NCBI GenBank assembly: GCA_036381015.1
Contig: DASVDR010000020.1
Coordinates: 1-64,000 of the forward strand
Source of the DNA: Gammaproteobacteria bacterium
Lineage (GTDB): Bacteria > Pseudomonadota > Gammaproteobacteria > Steroidobacterales > Rariloculaceae
Direction of reading: 5' to 3'
DNA: 64,000 nt
This document shows positions 16,498-25,672 of this stretch, piece after piece (the stretch's first letter is position 1; each line of letters starts with the position of its first letter). The notes under the pieces are model-generated. The model made no database searches. It had not been told where the DNA came from and saw nothing but the letters and a program-made list of their open reading frames with translations. The translations under genes were made by a program, and so were the position numbers.

Positions 16498-17919
16498 CTA
16501 CCGCTCCGTCGCCGCGTGCCCGTCGATATATGCGATCCCCCGGTCGATCCGCTTCAACGCCCGCTCACGGCCCACCAGGACGAGCGTGACGCCGATGCCC
16601 GGCGACGCGGCCTGCCCCGTGATCGCGACGCGGAGCGGCTGCGCGACCTTGCCGAGCTTCAGCCCGAGCCGCTCCGCCACGGCCTTGACGGCGTCCTCGG
16701 TCGCGCGGTCCGACCACTCCGGCACACCGTCCAACGCCTCCCGCAGCGCCACGAGCACCTCGCGCGCAGCCGGCTTCAAATGCGCTTGCGCGGCCTTCGC
16801 GTCGAGCTCCTCGTACTCCTCGTAATAGCAGTGCGCGCGCTCGGCCATGTCGACCATCGTCTGGCTGCGCTCGCGCAGCGCCTCGACGGTCAGCTCGAGC
16901 GGCGGGCCGTTCGCCGGATCGAGCCCCTGCCGCCGCAAGTGCTCCGCGAGCAACGGGCCGAGCCGCTCGACCGGAGCCCGCTGAATGTGCTGCTGGTTCA
17001 CCCACAAGAGCTTCGCCGGATCGAAGCTCGCCGCCGAGCGGCTCACTCTGTCGAGGTCGAACAGCCGAGTCAGCTCGTCGACGGAAAAGATTTCCTGATC
17101 GCCGTGCGACCACCCGAGGCGGGCCAGATAGTTCAGCATCGCCTCCGGCAGAAAACCCATCTCGCGGTACTCGAGCACGTTGACGGCGCCGTGGCGCTTC
17201 GAGAGCTTCGCGCCGTCGGGGCCGTGGATCATCGGCAAGTGCGCGTACGCCGGCGGCTCCGCGCCGAGCGCGCGAAAGATGTTGATCTGCCGCGGCGTGT
17301 TGTTGACGTGGTCGTCGCCGCGGATCACGTGCGTGATCCGCATGTCGATGTCGTCGACGACGACCGTGAAGTTGTAGGTCGGCGTGCCGTCGGAGCGCGC
17401 GATCACGAGGTCGTCGAGCTCGGCGTTGTCGAAGACGATCCGCCCCTTCACGAGATCGTCGAGCACGACCTCGCCGTCGAGGGGATTCTTGAAGCGCACG
17501 GTGGGCGCGACGTCCGGGCGAACGCGGTCGCCGGCTCGGCAGCGCCCGTCGTAGCGGGGCTTTTCGCCGCGCGCCTGCGCTTCCGCGCGCATCGCGTCGA
17601 TTTCCTCGCGGGTGCAGTAGCAGCGATAAGCCTGGCCCACGTCGAGCAGGCGGCCGACGACCTCGCGGTAGCGATCGAAGCGCTGCGTCTGATAGATCGG
17701 CCCCTCGTCGGCGTCGAGACCGAGCCACGCGAGCCCTTCGAGAATCGCGTCGACCGCGGCCTGCGTCGAGCGCTCGCGATCCGTGTCCTCGATGCGCAGG
17801 ATGAAGTCCCCGCCGTGACGGCGCGCGTAGAGCCACGCGTAGAGCGCTGTTCTCACGCTGCCGATGTGAAGAAACCCGGTGGGACTCGGGGCGAAGCGGG
17901 TACGTACGCGGTCGATCAT
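16498..17919 (-). CDS. gltX: Glutamyl-tRNA synthetase
   Basis: This class I synthetase has about 473 residues. It carries the HIGH-region motif APSPTGFLHIGSVRTALYAW near the N-terminus and KLSKRHG (KMSKS equivalent) near 250. The four-Cys zinc site region contains CYCTREE and GRCR. The C-terminal helical anticodon-binding domain is present and the length is normal. It charges tRNA-Glu, and its gene ends 38 bp from tRNA-Glu on the other strand. ATG 17919 (MIDRVRTRFAPSPTG) is preferred; ATG 17934 would add five residues. The gene is divergent from mobA. Confidence 0.95.
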   Translation of the reverse strand: MIDRVRTRFAPSPTGFLHIGSVRTALYAWLYARRHGGDFILRIEDTDRERSTQAAVDAILEGLAWLGLDADEGPIYQTQRFDRYREVVGRLLDVGQAYRCYCTREEIDAMRAEAQARGEKPRYDGRCRAGDRVRPDVAPTVRFKNPLDGEVVLDDLVKGRIVFDNAELDDLVIARSDGTPTYNFTVVVDDIDMRITHVIRGDDHVNNTPRQINIFRALGAEPPAYAHLPMIHGPDGAKLSKRHGAVNVLEYREMGFLPEAMLNYLARLGWSHGDQEIFSVDELTRLFDLDRVSRSAASFDPAKLLWVNQQHIQRAPVERLGPLLAEHLRRQGLDPANGPPLELTVEALRERSQTMVDMAERAHCYYEEYEELDAKAAQAHLKPAAREVLVALREALDGVPEWSDRATEDAVKAVAERLGLKLGKVAQPLRVAITGQAASPGIGVTLVLVGRERALKRIDRGIAYIDGHAATER

Positions 17920-18146
17920 CGAGAATCCATTCATTCAAGAGCGACGTTTGGCCGGCCATGCGGCTTCGCCCGTCTTGGCGGCGGCCGCGCGACGCGCGCG
18001 AGGCGTCCTCGGCGTGCGGCGGTGTTCGTTGGACGACCGCGCCGGGCAGCGTATTGTTCCATACATATTAGATGTGCCGTCGAGAGGCGCGCGCCGGGAG
18101 GCGAACACGCCGGTCGCTGCCGCTGCGTCGGCCGAGGACGTCTGCG

Positions 18147-18752
18147 ATGATTCCGCCTCTCTTCGGCCTCGTCCTCGCCGGCGGCGAGAGTCGGCGGATG
18201 GGACGCGACAAAGGCGCGCTGGTTTACCACGCGGAGCCGCAGGCTGTCCACGCGTGGCGTTTGCTCGGCCGAGTCTGCGGGCGGGCTTACGTCTCGACCA
18301 CTGCGCGCCGGGCAGCCACGGCGCCGTATGCCGATCTGCCGCTGATCGTCGACGACGAGGAGGGGCGCGGGCCCGCGGGCGGCCTGCTCGCGGCGTGGCG
18401 GCGGCATCCGGACGCGGCGTGGCTCGTGCTCGCGGTCGATCTGCCGCTCGCGGACGAGCGCTTCCTTCGCGAGCTCGTCGCGGCGCGCGATCCGGAAGCT
18501 GCGGCGACCGCTTTCGTCCACGAGGACGGGTCGATCGAGCCGCTCTGCACGATCTGGGAGCCGTCCGCTCGGGAGCCGCTGGCGGCCGAGATGCGCGGCG
18601 GGCGCGCGTCGCCGCGCCGGGTTCTCGAGAGCCGCGTCGTGGCCCTCGTCGAGCCCGCGGACCCGGCGAAGCTTCGGAGCGCGAACGCGCCGGAAGAGCA
18701 CGCGGCGGCTCTTCGCGCGCTCGGCAAGGCGCCCGAAGGCGCGGGCTTTTAG
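18147..18752 (+). CDS. mobA: Molybdenum cofactor guanylyltransferase
   Basis: This 201-residue nucleotidyltransferase has the MobA signature LAGGESRRMGRDKGAL near the N-terminus, PLIVDDEEGRGPAGGLLAAW (guanine and Mg site region) and VLAVDLPLADERFL (the DxP motif). It couples GMP to molybdopterin to make the bis-MGD precursor. ATG 18147 is chosen because the Rossmann strand starts seven residues later; an upstream GTG/ATG at 18072 adds only Arg-rich sequence. No other molybdenum genes are nearby, so it looks like an isolated housekeeping gene. Confidence 0.9.
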   Translation: MIPPLFGLVLAGGESRRMGRDKGALVYHAEPQAVHAWRLLGRVCGRAYVSTTARRAATAPYADLPLIVDDEEGRGPAGGLLAAWRRHPDAAWLVLAVDLPLADERFLRELVAARDPEAAATAFVHEDGSIEPLCTIWEPSAREPLAAEMRGGRASPRRVLESRVVALVEPADPAKLRSANAPEEHAAALRALGKAPEGAGF

Positions 18753-18875
18753 CCTGCAACCAAGTGTGAGACGATGGAAGTGTGTCGCCGAGGCCGCACG
18801 GGCCCTACAGCAACAAGGAAGGCGCAGCGCGAAGGCTCGCGCGCGAAGACCGGTCCGAAGAACACGAGCGAGGTC

Positions 18876-20984
18876 ATGGCCGCGGACCACCAAGACTCCC
18901 GCGCCGAAGGGGCGTCGGCGGATGCCGGCAGCACCGGGTCGTCGCGCCGCGCCGATCTGATTCCCGGATCCCTCGCGTCCCTCGACAGCACTCTTCCGCC
19001 GACGCCGCTCAAAGACCTGCTCGCGGCGGACGGCGCGAGCATCTACGTTCTCTCCGCCGACGCGGAGCTCCTCCAGGCCGTCCAGCAGGCGGGCGGCGAG
19101 CAGTATCCGATCTATCCGGTCCCCGGTTGGCGTGAGCTCACGAAGGCGGTCGACGAGGGACGCACCCGCATCGTCCTGCTGGACAACGACGCCGTCGCGG
19201 GGTCCCTTGCGGACGCGCTGGCCGAGCTCGAAGCGATGGCGCCGCTGGTCGTGATCGTCGCGGCGAAGCGGGACGATGCGCAGTCGCTGATGGGGCTTCT
19301 GTCCGACCGCAAGATTCACCGCTTGCTGATCAAGCCCGCGGCCCACGGGATCACCCGGCTGCTGCTCGAGTCCGCAGTCAGCCGCTACTTGCAGCTTCGC
19401 GACACGATGGCGCCTCGCCGTCCTGCGCTGCCCCTCGAGGAAGCGCCGCGGCGCAGCGCGCGCGGCGCAAGGACGATTTGGCCGGTATGGCTCCTTGCGA
19501 CCGCGCTCGCGTCGTTGCTGCTCGGCGCGGTCGTCGTCGGCGAGCTCGCCGGATGGCGGCTGCCGAATCTCGGCGGGCGGGCCGGCACTGTGGGCGCGCC
19601 CGAAACGACGTCGGCAGCGGCGCTCCGCGGCGCACTCCCGGAAGGCGAGATCGGCGACCGGGGCGCGGTCGAGGTCGGGCGCGCGGACCAGGTCGGGCCC
19701 GGCGGCGGATCGAGCGGCGCCGTTGCCGGCGCGGCGACGGACGGGACCGGCACGGCCCGGACGGCTGCGTCGACGGAAGCCGGAACCTCGGCGGCGGAGA
19801 CCGGAGCGGCCGAGACGGCCGCCGCGACAGGCGTCGGGGCGTCCCGGACGGCGGGCGACGGAACGACCGCGGCGGCGGGCGGGGCCACCGAGGGCTCGGC
19901 CGGGCCGACCGAGGCGGCGCCCACCGGGACGGTCGAGACGCGCGTCGCCGCGGCGGCTCCGGCGGTCGAGGCGGCCGCGACGGCGAACGCGAGTAGCGCG
20001 GATGCTACCGCCCGGGTCGAGACCGGGGCGCTCGACGACGTGTCGGACGCGGCCCCGGCCGCGCAGCCGGGCGTCGCCGCGACCCGCTCCCCGGAGCTCC
20101 AAAGCCTGCTGACGCTCGCCTCGGCGCGCCTCGCGCGCGGGCAGCTCCTGCTCCCGGAAGGGGATAGCGCTCGGGCGTATCTCGAGCGCGCAGCCGCGAT
20201 GAGCCCCAACGATTCGCTCGTGCTCGAGCTGCAAGAGGATCTGGCCGGGGCCGTCGTGGCCTCGGCGCGCCTCGCGCTCGGCCGCGGCGACCTCGAGGCC
20301 GCGCAGGCGCAGGCAGAGCAAGCATCCCGCCTCGGCGCCGACCGCGACGCGTTGGCGGTCCTCGACGCCGAGCTCCAGGCGGCGCTCCGTAACCGCTCGG
20401 TCGCTCGGCAGGCCGAGCTGCTCGCGAGCGCGCGATCGGCGCTGGCCGACGGCCGGCTGATCGCACCGCCCGAGGACAGTGCCCGCGGCTACCTCGACGC
20501 GCTGGCCGAGCAGAATGCCGCGCTGCCCGGTCTCGAGGACGTTCGCCAAAGGTTCCGCGATGCGGTGGCGTCGCGGGCGCGCGGGGCGATCGAGGCGGGC
20601 GAGTGGACCGAGGCCGACGAGTGGATCGCGGCGCTCGGCGAGGTCGACGCCGCGCTCGCGGAGACGATCGGCGCCGAGCGCCTGCAGGCGGAATTTCTCG
20701 CGACGCCGGCTCCGGCCGGCACGCTGCGCCTGCTCGAGTCCCCCCCCGCCGTTTATCCCCCGCAGGCGCTGCGCACCGAGCTCGAGGGGTGGGTCGACGT
20801 CGATTTCGTCGTCGATACCGAGGGTCGGGCCCGCGACATCACCGTGGTCGAAAGCACGCCCGGCGAACGCTTCAATGAGGCGGCGATCGAGATGATCGCG
20901 GGGCAGCGCTACGAGCCGTTCGAGCTCGACGGACGGCGTTACGAACGGCGGCTCCGGGTTCGCGTCCGCTTCACGCTGGATTGA
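18876..20984 (+). CDS. Receiver-like / transmembrane / TonB C-terminal fusion protein
   Basis: The protein has about 702 residues, counted from ATG 18876 behind GAGCGAGG. Residues about 30-190 resemble a degenerate receiver or CheY-like fold (SIYVLSADAELLQAVQQAGG, RIVLLDNDAVAG, MAPLVVIVAA, HRLLIKPAAHGITRLL), placing a Lys-Pro where receivers have it. One membrane span follows (about 200-225, VWLLATALASLLLGAVVVGE). Next come a Gly/Ala/Thr-rich linker of about 160 residues and helical TPR-like repeats. A TonB C-terminal domain ends the protein (YPPQALRTELEGWVDVDFVV, VVESTPGERFNEAAI, RYEPF). It presumably transmits energy or links the inner to the outer membrane. No ExbBD genes are adjacent. The architecture is unusual. 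Confidence 0.75.
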   Translation: MAADHQDSRAEGASADAGSTGSSRRADLIPGSLASLDSTLPPTPLKDLLAADGASIYVLSADAELLQAVQQAGGEQYPIYPVPGWRELTKAVDEGRTRIVLLDNDAVAGSLADALAELEAMAPLVVIVAAKRDDAQSLMGLLSDRKIHRLLIKPAAHGITRLLLESAVSRYLQLRDTMAPRRPALPLEEAPRRSARGARTIWPVWLLATALASLLLGAVVVGELAGWRLPNLGGRAGTVGAPETTSAAALRGALPEGEIGDRGAVEVGRADQVGPGGGSSGAVAGAATDGTGTARTAASTEAGTSAAETGAAETAAATGVGASRTAGDGTTAAAGGATEGSAGPTEAAPTGTVETRVAAAAPAVEAAATANASSADATARVETGALDDVSDAAPAAQPGVAATRSPELQSLLTLASARLARGQLLLPEGDSARAYLERAAAMSPNDSLVLELQEDLAGAVVASARLALGRGDLEAAQAQAEQASRLGADRDALAVLDAELQAALRNRSVARQAELLASARSALADGRLIAPPEDSARGYLDALAEQNAALPGLEDVRQRFRDAVASRARGAIEAGEWTEADEWIAALGEVDAALAETIGAERLQAEFLATPAPAGTLRLLESPPAVYPPQALRTELEGWVDVDFVVDTEGRARDITVVESTPGERFNEAAIEMIAGQRYEPFELDGRRYERRLRVRVRFTLD

Positions 20985-20999
20985 CGGGCGCCCCCCGCG

Positions 21000-21031
21000 C
21001 CCAAAGTGTTGCACAAATACAACATTTTGGG
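21000..21031. terminator. Inverted repeat after the TonB-domain gene
   Basis: CCCAAAGTGTTG (21000-21011) pairs with CAACATTTTGGG (21020-21031) around an 8-base loop, 12 bp with one G-T pair, 16 bases after the stop. No T tract follows, so it could be a terminator stem or a protein-binding palindrome. Confidence 0.5.
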
Positions 21032-21441
21032 GCTTACCGCGCGAAGTTCCGGCCGATTTCAGCCGCCTGAACGTTAACTCTCTGTTAATAAAAGACTTGC
21101 TTCGACGGCCTTGGCGGACGGGCCGGGGCCGGGTATCCTCCTGCCACACCGTTAGGACGGCCCACCTTTTCCTCTTGGGGGCGCGCTGCCGGGCTGGGGC
21201 CTGTCGGAAGCCATGGGTAGTCCCGCGTGTCGGCGGAGGTTTCCGGGCATCAGTGATGGCAGCGTCGCCCTCTTTTCGTTCGCACACTCGATCGAAGCCG
21301 TGAACGTCGCAACCGCGATCGCGAAGCGCCACGAACGCGCGATCTCGATGCCTCGGAGGCAAGGATCACGCCACGCGCAGCGAATCGAGCGTGCGGTCGT
21401 CGGCGGCCTCTGATTTCCTCGCCCGATCGACGCAGAGAAAC
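21032..21441. other. Intergenic upstream of the DegT gene, about 410 bp
   Basis: The left part is A+T rich for this region (GTTAACTCTCTGTTAATAAAAG near 21075) and may hold a promoter. The remainder contains short open frames without family character. AGAGAA precedes the ATG at 21442. Confidence 0.45.
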
Positions 21442-22653
21442 ATGTCGCGCCGCAGCTTCGGATCCGATCCCAAGCCTCGTCTCGACGTTCCGCTGCTCGA
21501 TCTCCGCGCGCAATACCTGCCGATTCGCACCGACGTCGAGCGCGCGATCCGCGAAGTCTGCGACACGCAGCGTTTCGTTCTCGGCCCGAAGGTTGCGGAG
21601 CTCGAACGCCGGGTCGCGGAGTATTCGCATGCGCGCTACGGGATCGGCGTCTCGTCGGGCACGGACGCGCTGCTCGTCGCGTTGATGGCCCTCGGGATCG
21701 AAGCCGGCGACGAGGTCGTCACGACGCCTTACACGTTCTTCGCAACGGCCGGGGTCATTGCGCGGCTCGGCGCGAGACCGGTCTTTTGCGACATCGACGC
21801 CGAGAGCTTCAACCTTTCCCCCGCCGCCGTCGAGGAATTTCTTTCGAGCGAGTGCGCGCGGCACGGCGACCGCGTGGTCCATCGGCGGACGGGCGGAACG
21901 GTCAAGGCGATCGTGCCCGTGCATCTCTACGGACAGATGGCGGAGATGGACGCGCTGATCGAGATCGCGCGGCGTTACGGCCTCGCGGTCGTCGAGGATG
22001 CGGCGCAGGCGATCGGCGCCGAGCTCCCGGACGGACGGCGCGCAGGCAGCCTCGGCGACATCGGCTGCTTCTCGTTCTTCCCGACGAAGAATCTCGGCGC
22101 GTTCGGCGATGCGGGCATGTGCGTGACGAACGACGCGGAGCTCGCGCGGAAGCTCGAGGTGCTGCGCGTCCATGGCGGGGAGCCGAAGTACTACCACGCC
22201 GTGATCGGCGGGAATTTCCGTTTGGACGAGCTCCAGGCGGCGGTGCTTCTCGTAAAGCTCGCGCACCTCGACGCGTGGACGCGAGCGCGCCAGGCGAACG
22301 CCGAGCGCTACACGCAGCTGCTTGCGGCCGCGGCCGGCGCGGTGGAAACGCCGCGCGTCGTCGCGGGCCGGCGACACATCTTCAATCAATACGTGATCCG
22401 CGCGTCGCGGCGGGACGAGCTGCGCGCGTATCTGGCGGAGCAGGGCATCGGCACCGAGATCTATTACCCGGTCCCGCTGCACCGCCAGCAGTGCTTCGCC
22501 TACCTCGGCACCCCGCACACCGCCTGCCCGGTCGCCTCGAAAGCGGCCGAGGAGACTCTCGCGCTCCCGGTCTACCCGGAGCTCTCGGCCGCCCAGATCG
22601 ACTACGTCGCCGACCGCATCGCCGAGTTCTACGCCGGCGAGCCCACCGACTAG
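21442..22653 (+). CDS. DegT/DnrJ/EryC1/StrS aminotransferase (second copy)
   Basis: This 403-residue PLP-dependent sugar aminotransferase carries VPLLDLRAQYLPIRTDVERAI at its start (DLRAQY family block), GVSSGTDALLVALMALGI, VVEDAAQAIGAEL and FSFFPTKNLGAFGDAG with Schiff-base Lys216. It is paralogous to the enzyme at 10789-11907, but the two are clearly diverged. It has no sugar-enzyme neighbours and lies 166 bp before the PrsR-type regulator. By family it transaminates a keto sugar nucleotide, probably for a surface polysaccharide. ATG 21442 is preferred over an upstream ATG at 21391. Confidence 0.88.
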   Translation: MSRRSFGSDPKPRLDVPLLDLRAQYLPIRTDVERAIREVCDTQRFVLGPKVAELERRVAEYSHARYGIGVSSGTDALLVALMALGIEAGDEVVTTPYTFFATAGVIARLGARPVFCDIDAESFNLSPAAVEEFLSSECARHGDRVVHRRTGGTVKAIVPVHLYGQMAEMDALIEIARRYGLAVVEDAAQAIGAELPDGRRAGSLGDIGCFSFFPTKNLGAFGDAGMCVTNDAELARKLEVLRVHGGEPKYYHAVIGGNFRLDELQAAVLLVKLAHLDAWTRARQANAERYTQLLAAAAGAVETPRVVAGRRHIFNQYVIRASRRDELRAYLAEQGIGTEIYYPVPLHRQQCFAYLGTPHTACPVASKAAEETLALPVYPELSAAQIDYVADRIAEFYAGEPTD

Positions 22654-22654
22654 C

Positions 22655-22768
22655 GGTGCAGCCGGTGCCTTACGCGCACATCGTGCATGGGGTGCCGGGC
22701 AACGTTTCCATGCAGCGTCCGGTGCATTCGGTGCCGGCCGGGTGCACTCCGTGCATTGGGTGCCGGAC
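22655..22768. repeat. Short interspersed repeats of GTGCA...GTGCC
   Basis: The gap between the aminotransferase and PrsR-type genes contains about nine GTGC pentamers, alternating GTGCA and GTGCC. Examples are GTGCATGGGGTGCCGGG, GTGCATTCGGTGCCGG and GTGCATTGGGTGCCGG. The unit is imperfect and periodic at roughly 20-37 bp. Confidence 0.6.
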
Positions 22769-22819
22769 GCTTCGATTCGGAGGATTTGTGACGCGCGGGC
22801 TACCCCTTTCGGCGAAGTG

Positions 22820-24211
22820 ATGGCAGCATTCGGCGCCATGACCGCAGCCCCGCGCAAGCTTCTGATCGTCGAGGACGATCCGGGGATTCAGAGCCAGCTC
22901 CGCTGGTGCTTCGAGGACTACGACGTGATCGCCGCGGTGGATCGTGCCTCGGCGGTCGCTGAGCTGCGCCGGCACGAGCCGGGCGTCGTGCTCCAGGACC
23001 TCGGCTTGCCGCCGGATGCCGCCGGCGTCGGCGAGGGGTTCGCGACGTTGAAGGAGATTCTGACGCTCGCGCCGTTCACGAAGGTCGTCGTCGTCACCGG
23101 CCACGGCGATCAGCAGAACGCGGTCAAGGCGGTCGGGCTCGGCGCTTACGACTTCTATCAAAAGCCCGTCGACGTCGACACCCTGCAGCTCATCGTCAAG
23201 CGCGCGTACCACATCTACGACCTCGAGGCGGAGAACCGGCGTCTCGCGGACGGGCACGCCGCCTCGGCTCTGAACGGCGTGATCGCGGCGAGCGAGAACA
23301 TGCTCAAGGTCTGCCGGATGATCGAGAAGGTCGCGCCGACCAGCGCCACGACCCTGTTGCTCGGCGAGAGCGGCACGGGCAAGGAGTTGCTCGCGCGCGC
23401 GATCCATGCGCTCAGCACGCGCGCGAAGAAGCCCTTCGTCGCGATCAACTGCGCGGCAATCCCGGATACGTTGCTCGAGTCCGAGCTCTTCGGATTCGAG
23501 AAGGGCGCCTTCACGGGCGCCGTGCGGCAGACGCCCGGCAAGATCGAGGTCGCGGACGGCGGCACGCTCTTTCTCGACGAGATCGGCGACATGCCGCTTG
23601 CACTCCAGGCGAAGCTCCTGCGCTTTCTCCAGGAGCGCGTCGTGGAGCGGATCGGCGGCCGCGCGGAGATCCCGGTCGATGTCCGCGTCGTCTGCGCCAC
23701 GAACAAGAAGCTGACCGACGAGATGGCGGCCGGCCGTTTCCGCGACGACCTGTATTACCGCATCAGCGAGATCACGATCTCGATACCGCCGCTCAGGGAA
23801 CGCGACGGGGGCCGTATCTTGCTCGCGCGGCACCTGCTCGCCCGGTTCGCGAAGGAGCAGGGCAAGAGCATCAAGGGCTTCACCGACGAGGCGCAAGACG
23901 CGATCGACTCGCATCCGTGGCCGGGCAACGTTCGCGAGATGGAGAACCGGATCAAGGCCGCCGTGATCATGGCGGACGGCAAGTACGTCACGGCCGAGGA
24001 CATGGGATTGTCGAGCGCCGAGGCGCCGAGCTTGAATCTACGCGTCGTCCGCCAGCACGCCGAGAGCAAGGCGATCCGCCACGCGCTGATCCGTACCGGA
24101 GGCAACATCTCCCGCGCCGCCGATCTTCTCGGCATCACGCGGCCCACGCTGTACGACCTGCTGCAAAAGTACGAAATTCGGTCGGACGTTTTGACCGAAC
24201 ACGCGGGCTGA
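22820..24211 (+). CDS. prsR: PrsR-type sigma-54 response regulator (PEP-CTERM/exosortase system)
   Basis: This NtrC-type regulator has about 463 residues: an N-terminal receiver (LLIVEDDPGIQSQLRW, with phosphoacceptor Asp in VVLQDLGLPPDAAGVGEGF), an AAA+ sigma-54 activation domain (GESGTGKE Walker [15 protein letters not shown] with the GAFTGA loop, [12 protein letters not shown] Walker B) and a C-terminal Fis-type helix-turn-helix (GGNISRAADLLGITRPTLYDLL). The receiver features and overall sequence match the family found with exosortase EPS loci, where it activates RpoN-dependent PEP-CTERM genes. The usual partner kinase PrsK is not next to it. Starts at 22820 and 22838 are both possible. 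Confidence 0.85.
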   Translation: MAAFGAMTAAPRKLLIVEDDPGIQSQLRWCFEDYDVIAAVDRASAVAELRRHEPGVVLQDLGLPPDAAGVGEGFATLKEILTLAPFTKVVVVTGHGDQQNAVKAVGLGAYDFYQKPVDVDTLQLIVKRAYHIYDLEAENRRLADGHAASALNGVIAASENMLKVCRMIEKVAPTSATTLLLGESGTGKELLARAIHALSTRAKKPFVAINCAAIPDTLLESELFGFEKGAFTGAVRQTPGKIEVADGGTLFLDEIGDMPLALQAKLLRFLQERVVERIGGRAEIPVDVRVVCATNKKLTDEMAAGRFRDDLYYRISEITISIPPLRERDGGRILLARHLLARFAKEQGKSIKGFTDEAQDAIDSHPWPGNVREMENRIKAAVIMADGKYVTAEDMGLSSAEAPSLNLRVVRQHAESKAIRHALIRTGGNISRAADLLGITRPTLYDLLQKYEIRSDVLTEHAG

Positions 24212-24234
24212 CCGCGCGCGGCGCGGCGGCCATG

Positions 24235-24265
24235 CCCCGGCAGGCCGAGCGGCCTTGCGCCGGGG
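24235..24265. terminator. Strong hairpin between convergent regulator genes
   Basis: CCCCGGC (24235-24241) pairs with GCCGGGG (24259-24265), and inside it AGGCC pairs with GGCCT around GAGC, with a TGC bulge. It lies between the converging prsR-type and glrR-type genes and may act in both directions. No T run follows. Confidence 0.55.
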
Positions 24266-24292
24266 CGCGAAAACGACGTTCGGACCGCCTCG

Positions 24293-25672
24293 TTAGCGTC
24301 CTTCCTTGAACTGCTCCGGATTCAGCTGGTGCCTGGCGAGCAGCTTGTAGAAGTCCGTGCGGTTGCGCTTCGCGAGCCGCGCCGCCTGGCTCACGTTCCC
24401 ACCGGTGATTTGCAGCAGCTGCGATAGATAATTTCGCGTGAACTCGTCGCGCGCTTCCGAGAACGAAGGCAAGGAGTTCGCCTGCTCGCCGAGGGCGCTT
24501 CGCACCTGATCGGCCGTGATCACGCGGGACGGCGACAGCGCAACGTTCTGGCGGACGACGTTGTAGAGCTGACGCACGTTGCCGGGCCACTGGCTCGCGA
24601 CGAGGAGCTCCACCGCCTCGGGTGCGTAGACCTTCCGCTCCCGCCCCGACTCGGCGGCGATCTGCTCGAGGAAGTAGTCTACCAGCAGCGGCACGTCCTC
24701 GCGCCGCTGCCGAAGCGGCGGCAGCTGAATGTTCACGACGTTCAGCCGGTAGTAGAGATCCTCGCGAAACGCGCCTTTGATCATCAGGTCGTTCAGATCT
24801 TGATGCGTGGCCGAGATCACGCGCGTGTCGATCGGCACGGGCTCGGTGCTGCCGACCGGCCGCACCTGCTGCTCCTGGAGGACGCGGAGGAGCTTGACCT
24901 GCAGCCGCATCGGCATGTCGCCGATCTCGTCGAGCAGCAGCGTGCCGCCGTGTGCGGCCTGAAACAGACCCTTGTGGCTGCGCGTTGCGCCGGTGAACGC
25001 GCCCTTCTCGTGGCCGAACAGCTCGGATTCGAGCAGATTCTCGGCCATCGCGCTGCAGTTGATCGCGACGAAGGGCTTGTCCTTGCGGTCGCTCGCGCGG
25101 TGGATCGCCCGCGCCATCAGCTCCTTGCCGGTCCCGGACTCGCCGGTGATCAGCACGCGCGCATCGCTCGCGGCCACCATCCGCGCCTGCTGCAAGCATT
25201 CCTGCATGACGGGGCTGCGCGTGATGATCTCGACGTTCCACTCGTCCTCGGTCCGCGGTAGGCCCGAGATCTTCATCGCGCGCTCCACGGCATCGAGAAG
25301 CTGCTGCTTGTCGACGGGCTTCGTGAGAAAGCCGAATGCGCCGCTCTGCGTGGCCTCGACCGCGTCGGGAATCGTCCCGTGAGCGGTCAGCAGGAGCACG
25401 CAGAGCCCGGGCCACTGCCGCTGGATCTCCTTCAGCAGCCCGATACCGTCCATGTTCTCCATCCGGAGATCGGTGATGACGAGGTCCGGCCGGTAGCGGG
25501 GCAGCACGCCGAGCGCGGCGCTCGCGCTCTCGACGGCTTCGACGTCGTAGCCTTCGGCGCGCAGCCGAATGCTCAGGAGCCGAAGCAGCCCCGGATCGTC
25601 GTCGACGAGCAAAATGCGCCCCCGAGGGGCATCTGAATCCTGCCGCAAAACTCTACTGTGAATCTGTACCAT
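24293..25672 (-). CDS. glrR: Sigma-54-dependent response regulator GlrR/QseF-like
   Basis: This 459-residue NtrC-type regulator has a receiver domain ([18 protein letters not shown], Asp in [13 protein letters not shown], Lys in FLTKPVD), an AAA+ domain ([34 protein letters not shown]) and a C-terminal Fis-type HTH ([22 protein letters not shown]). The FLTKPVD block and C-terminal [10 protein letters not shown] are typical of GlrR/QseF. The gene is last in a kinase-lipoprotein-regulator operon, and ATG 25672 overlaps the lipoprotein gene by 20 bp. In enterobacteria GlrR activates sigma-54 promoters for envelope stress genes. Targets here are unknown. Confidence 0.88.
   Translation of the reverse strand: MVQIHSRVLRQDSDAPRGRILLVDDDPGLLRLLSIRLRAEGYDVEAVESASAALGVLPRYRPDLVITDLRMENMDGIGLLKEIQRQWPGLCVLLLTAHGTIPDAVEATQSGAFGFLTKPVDKQQLLDAVERAMKISGLPRTEDEWNVEIITRSPVMQECLQQARMVAASDARVLITGESGTGKELMARAIHRASDRKDKPFVAINCSAMAENLLESELFGHEKGAFTGATRSHKGLFQAAHGGTLLLDEIGDMPMRLQVKLLRVLQEQQVRPVGSTEPVPIDTRVISATHQDLNDLMIKGAFREDLYYRLNVVNIQLPPLRQRREDVPLLVDYFLEQIAAESGRERKVYAPEAVELLVASQWPGNVRQLYNVVRQNVALSPSRVITADQVRSALGEQANSLPSFSEARDEFTRNYLSQLLQITGGNVSQAARLAKRNRTDFYKLLARHQLNPEQFKEGR

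Noticed and set aside
17931-21362. Very long minus-strand open frame (over 1100 codons) across mobA and the TonB-domain gene
   Set aside because: High G+C suppresses stop codons. The translation is Arg-rich low complexity, and the plus strand holds recognisable domains.
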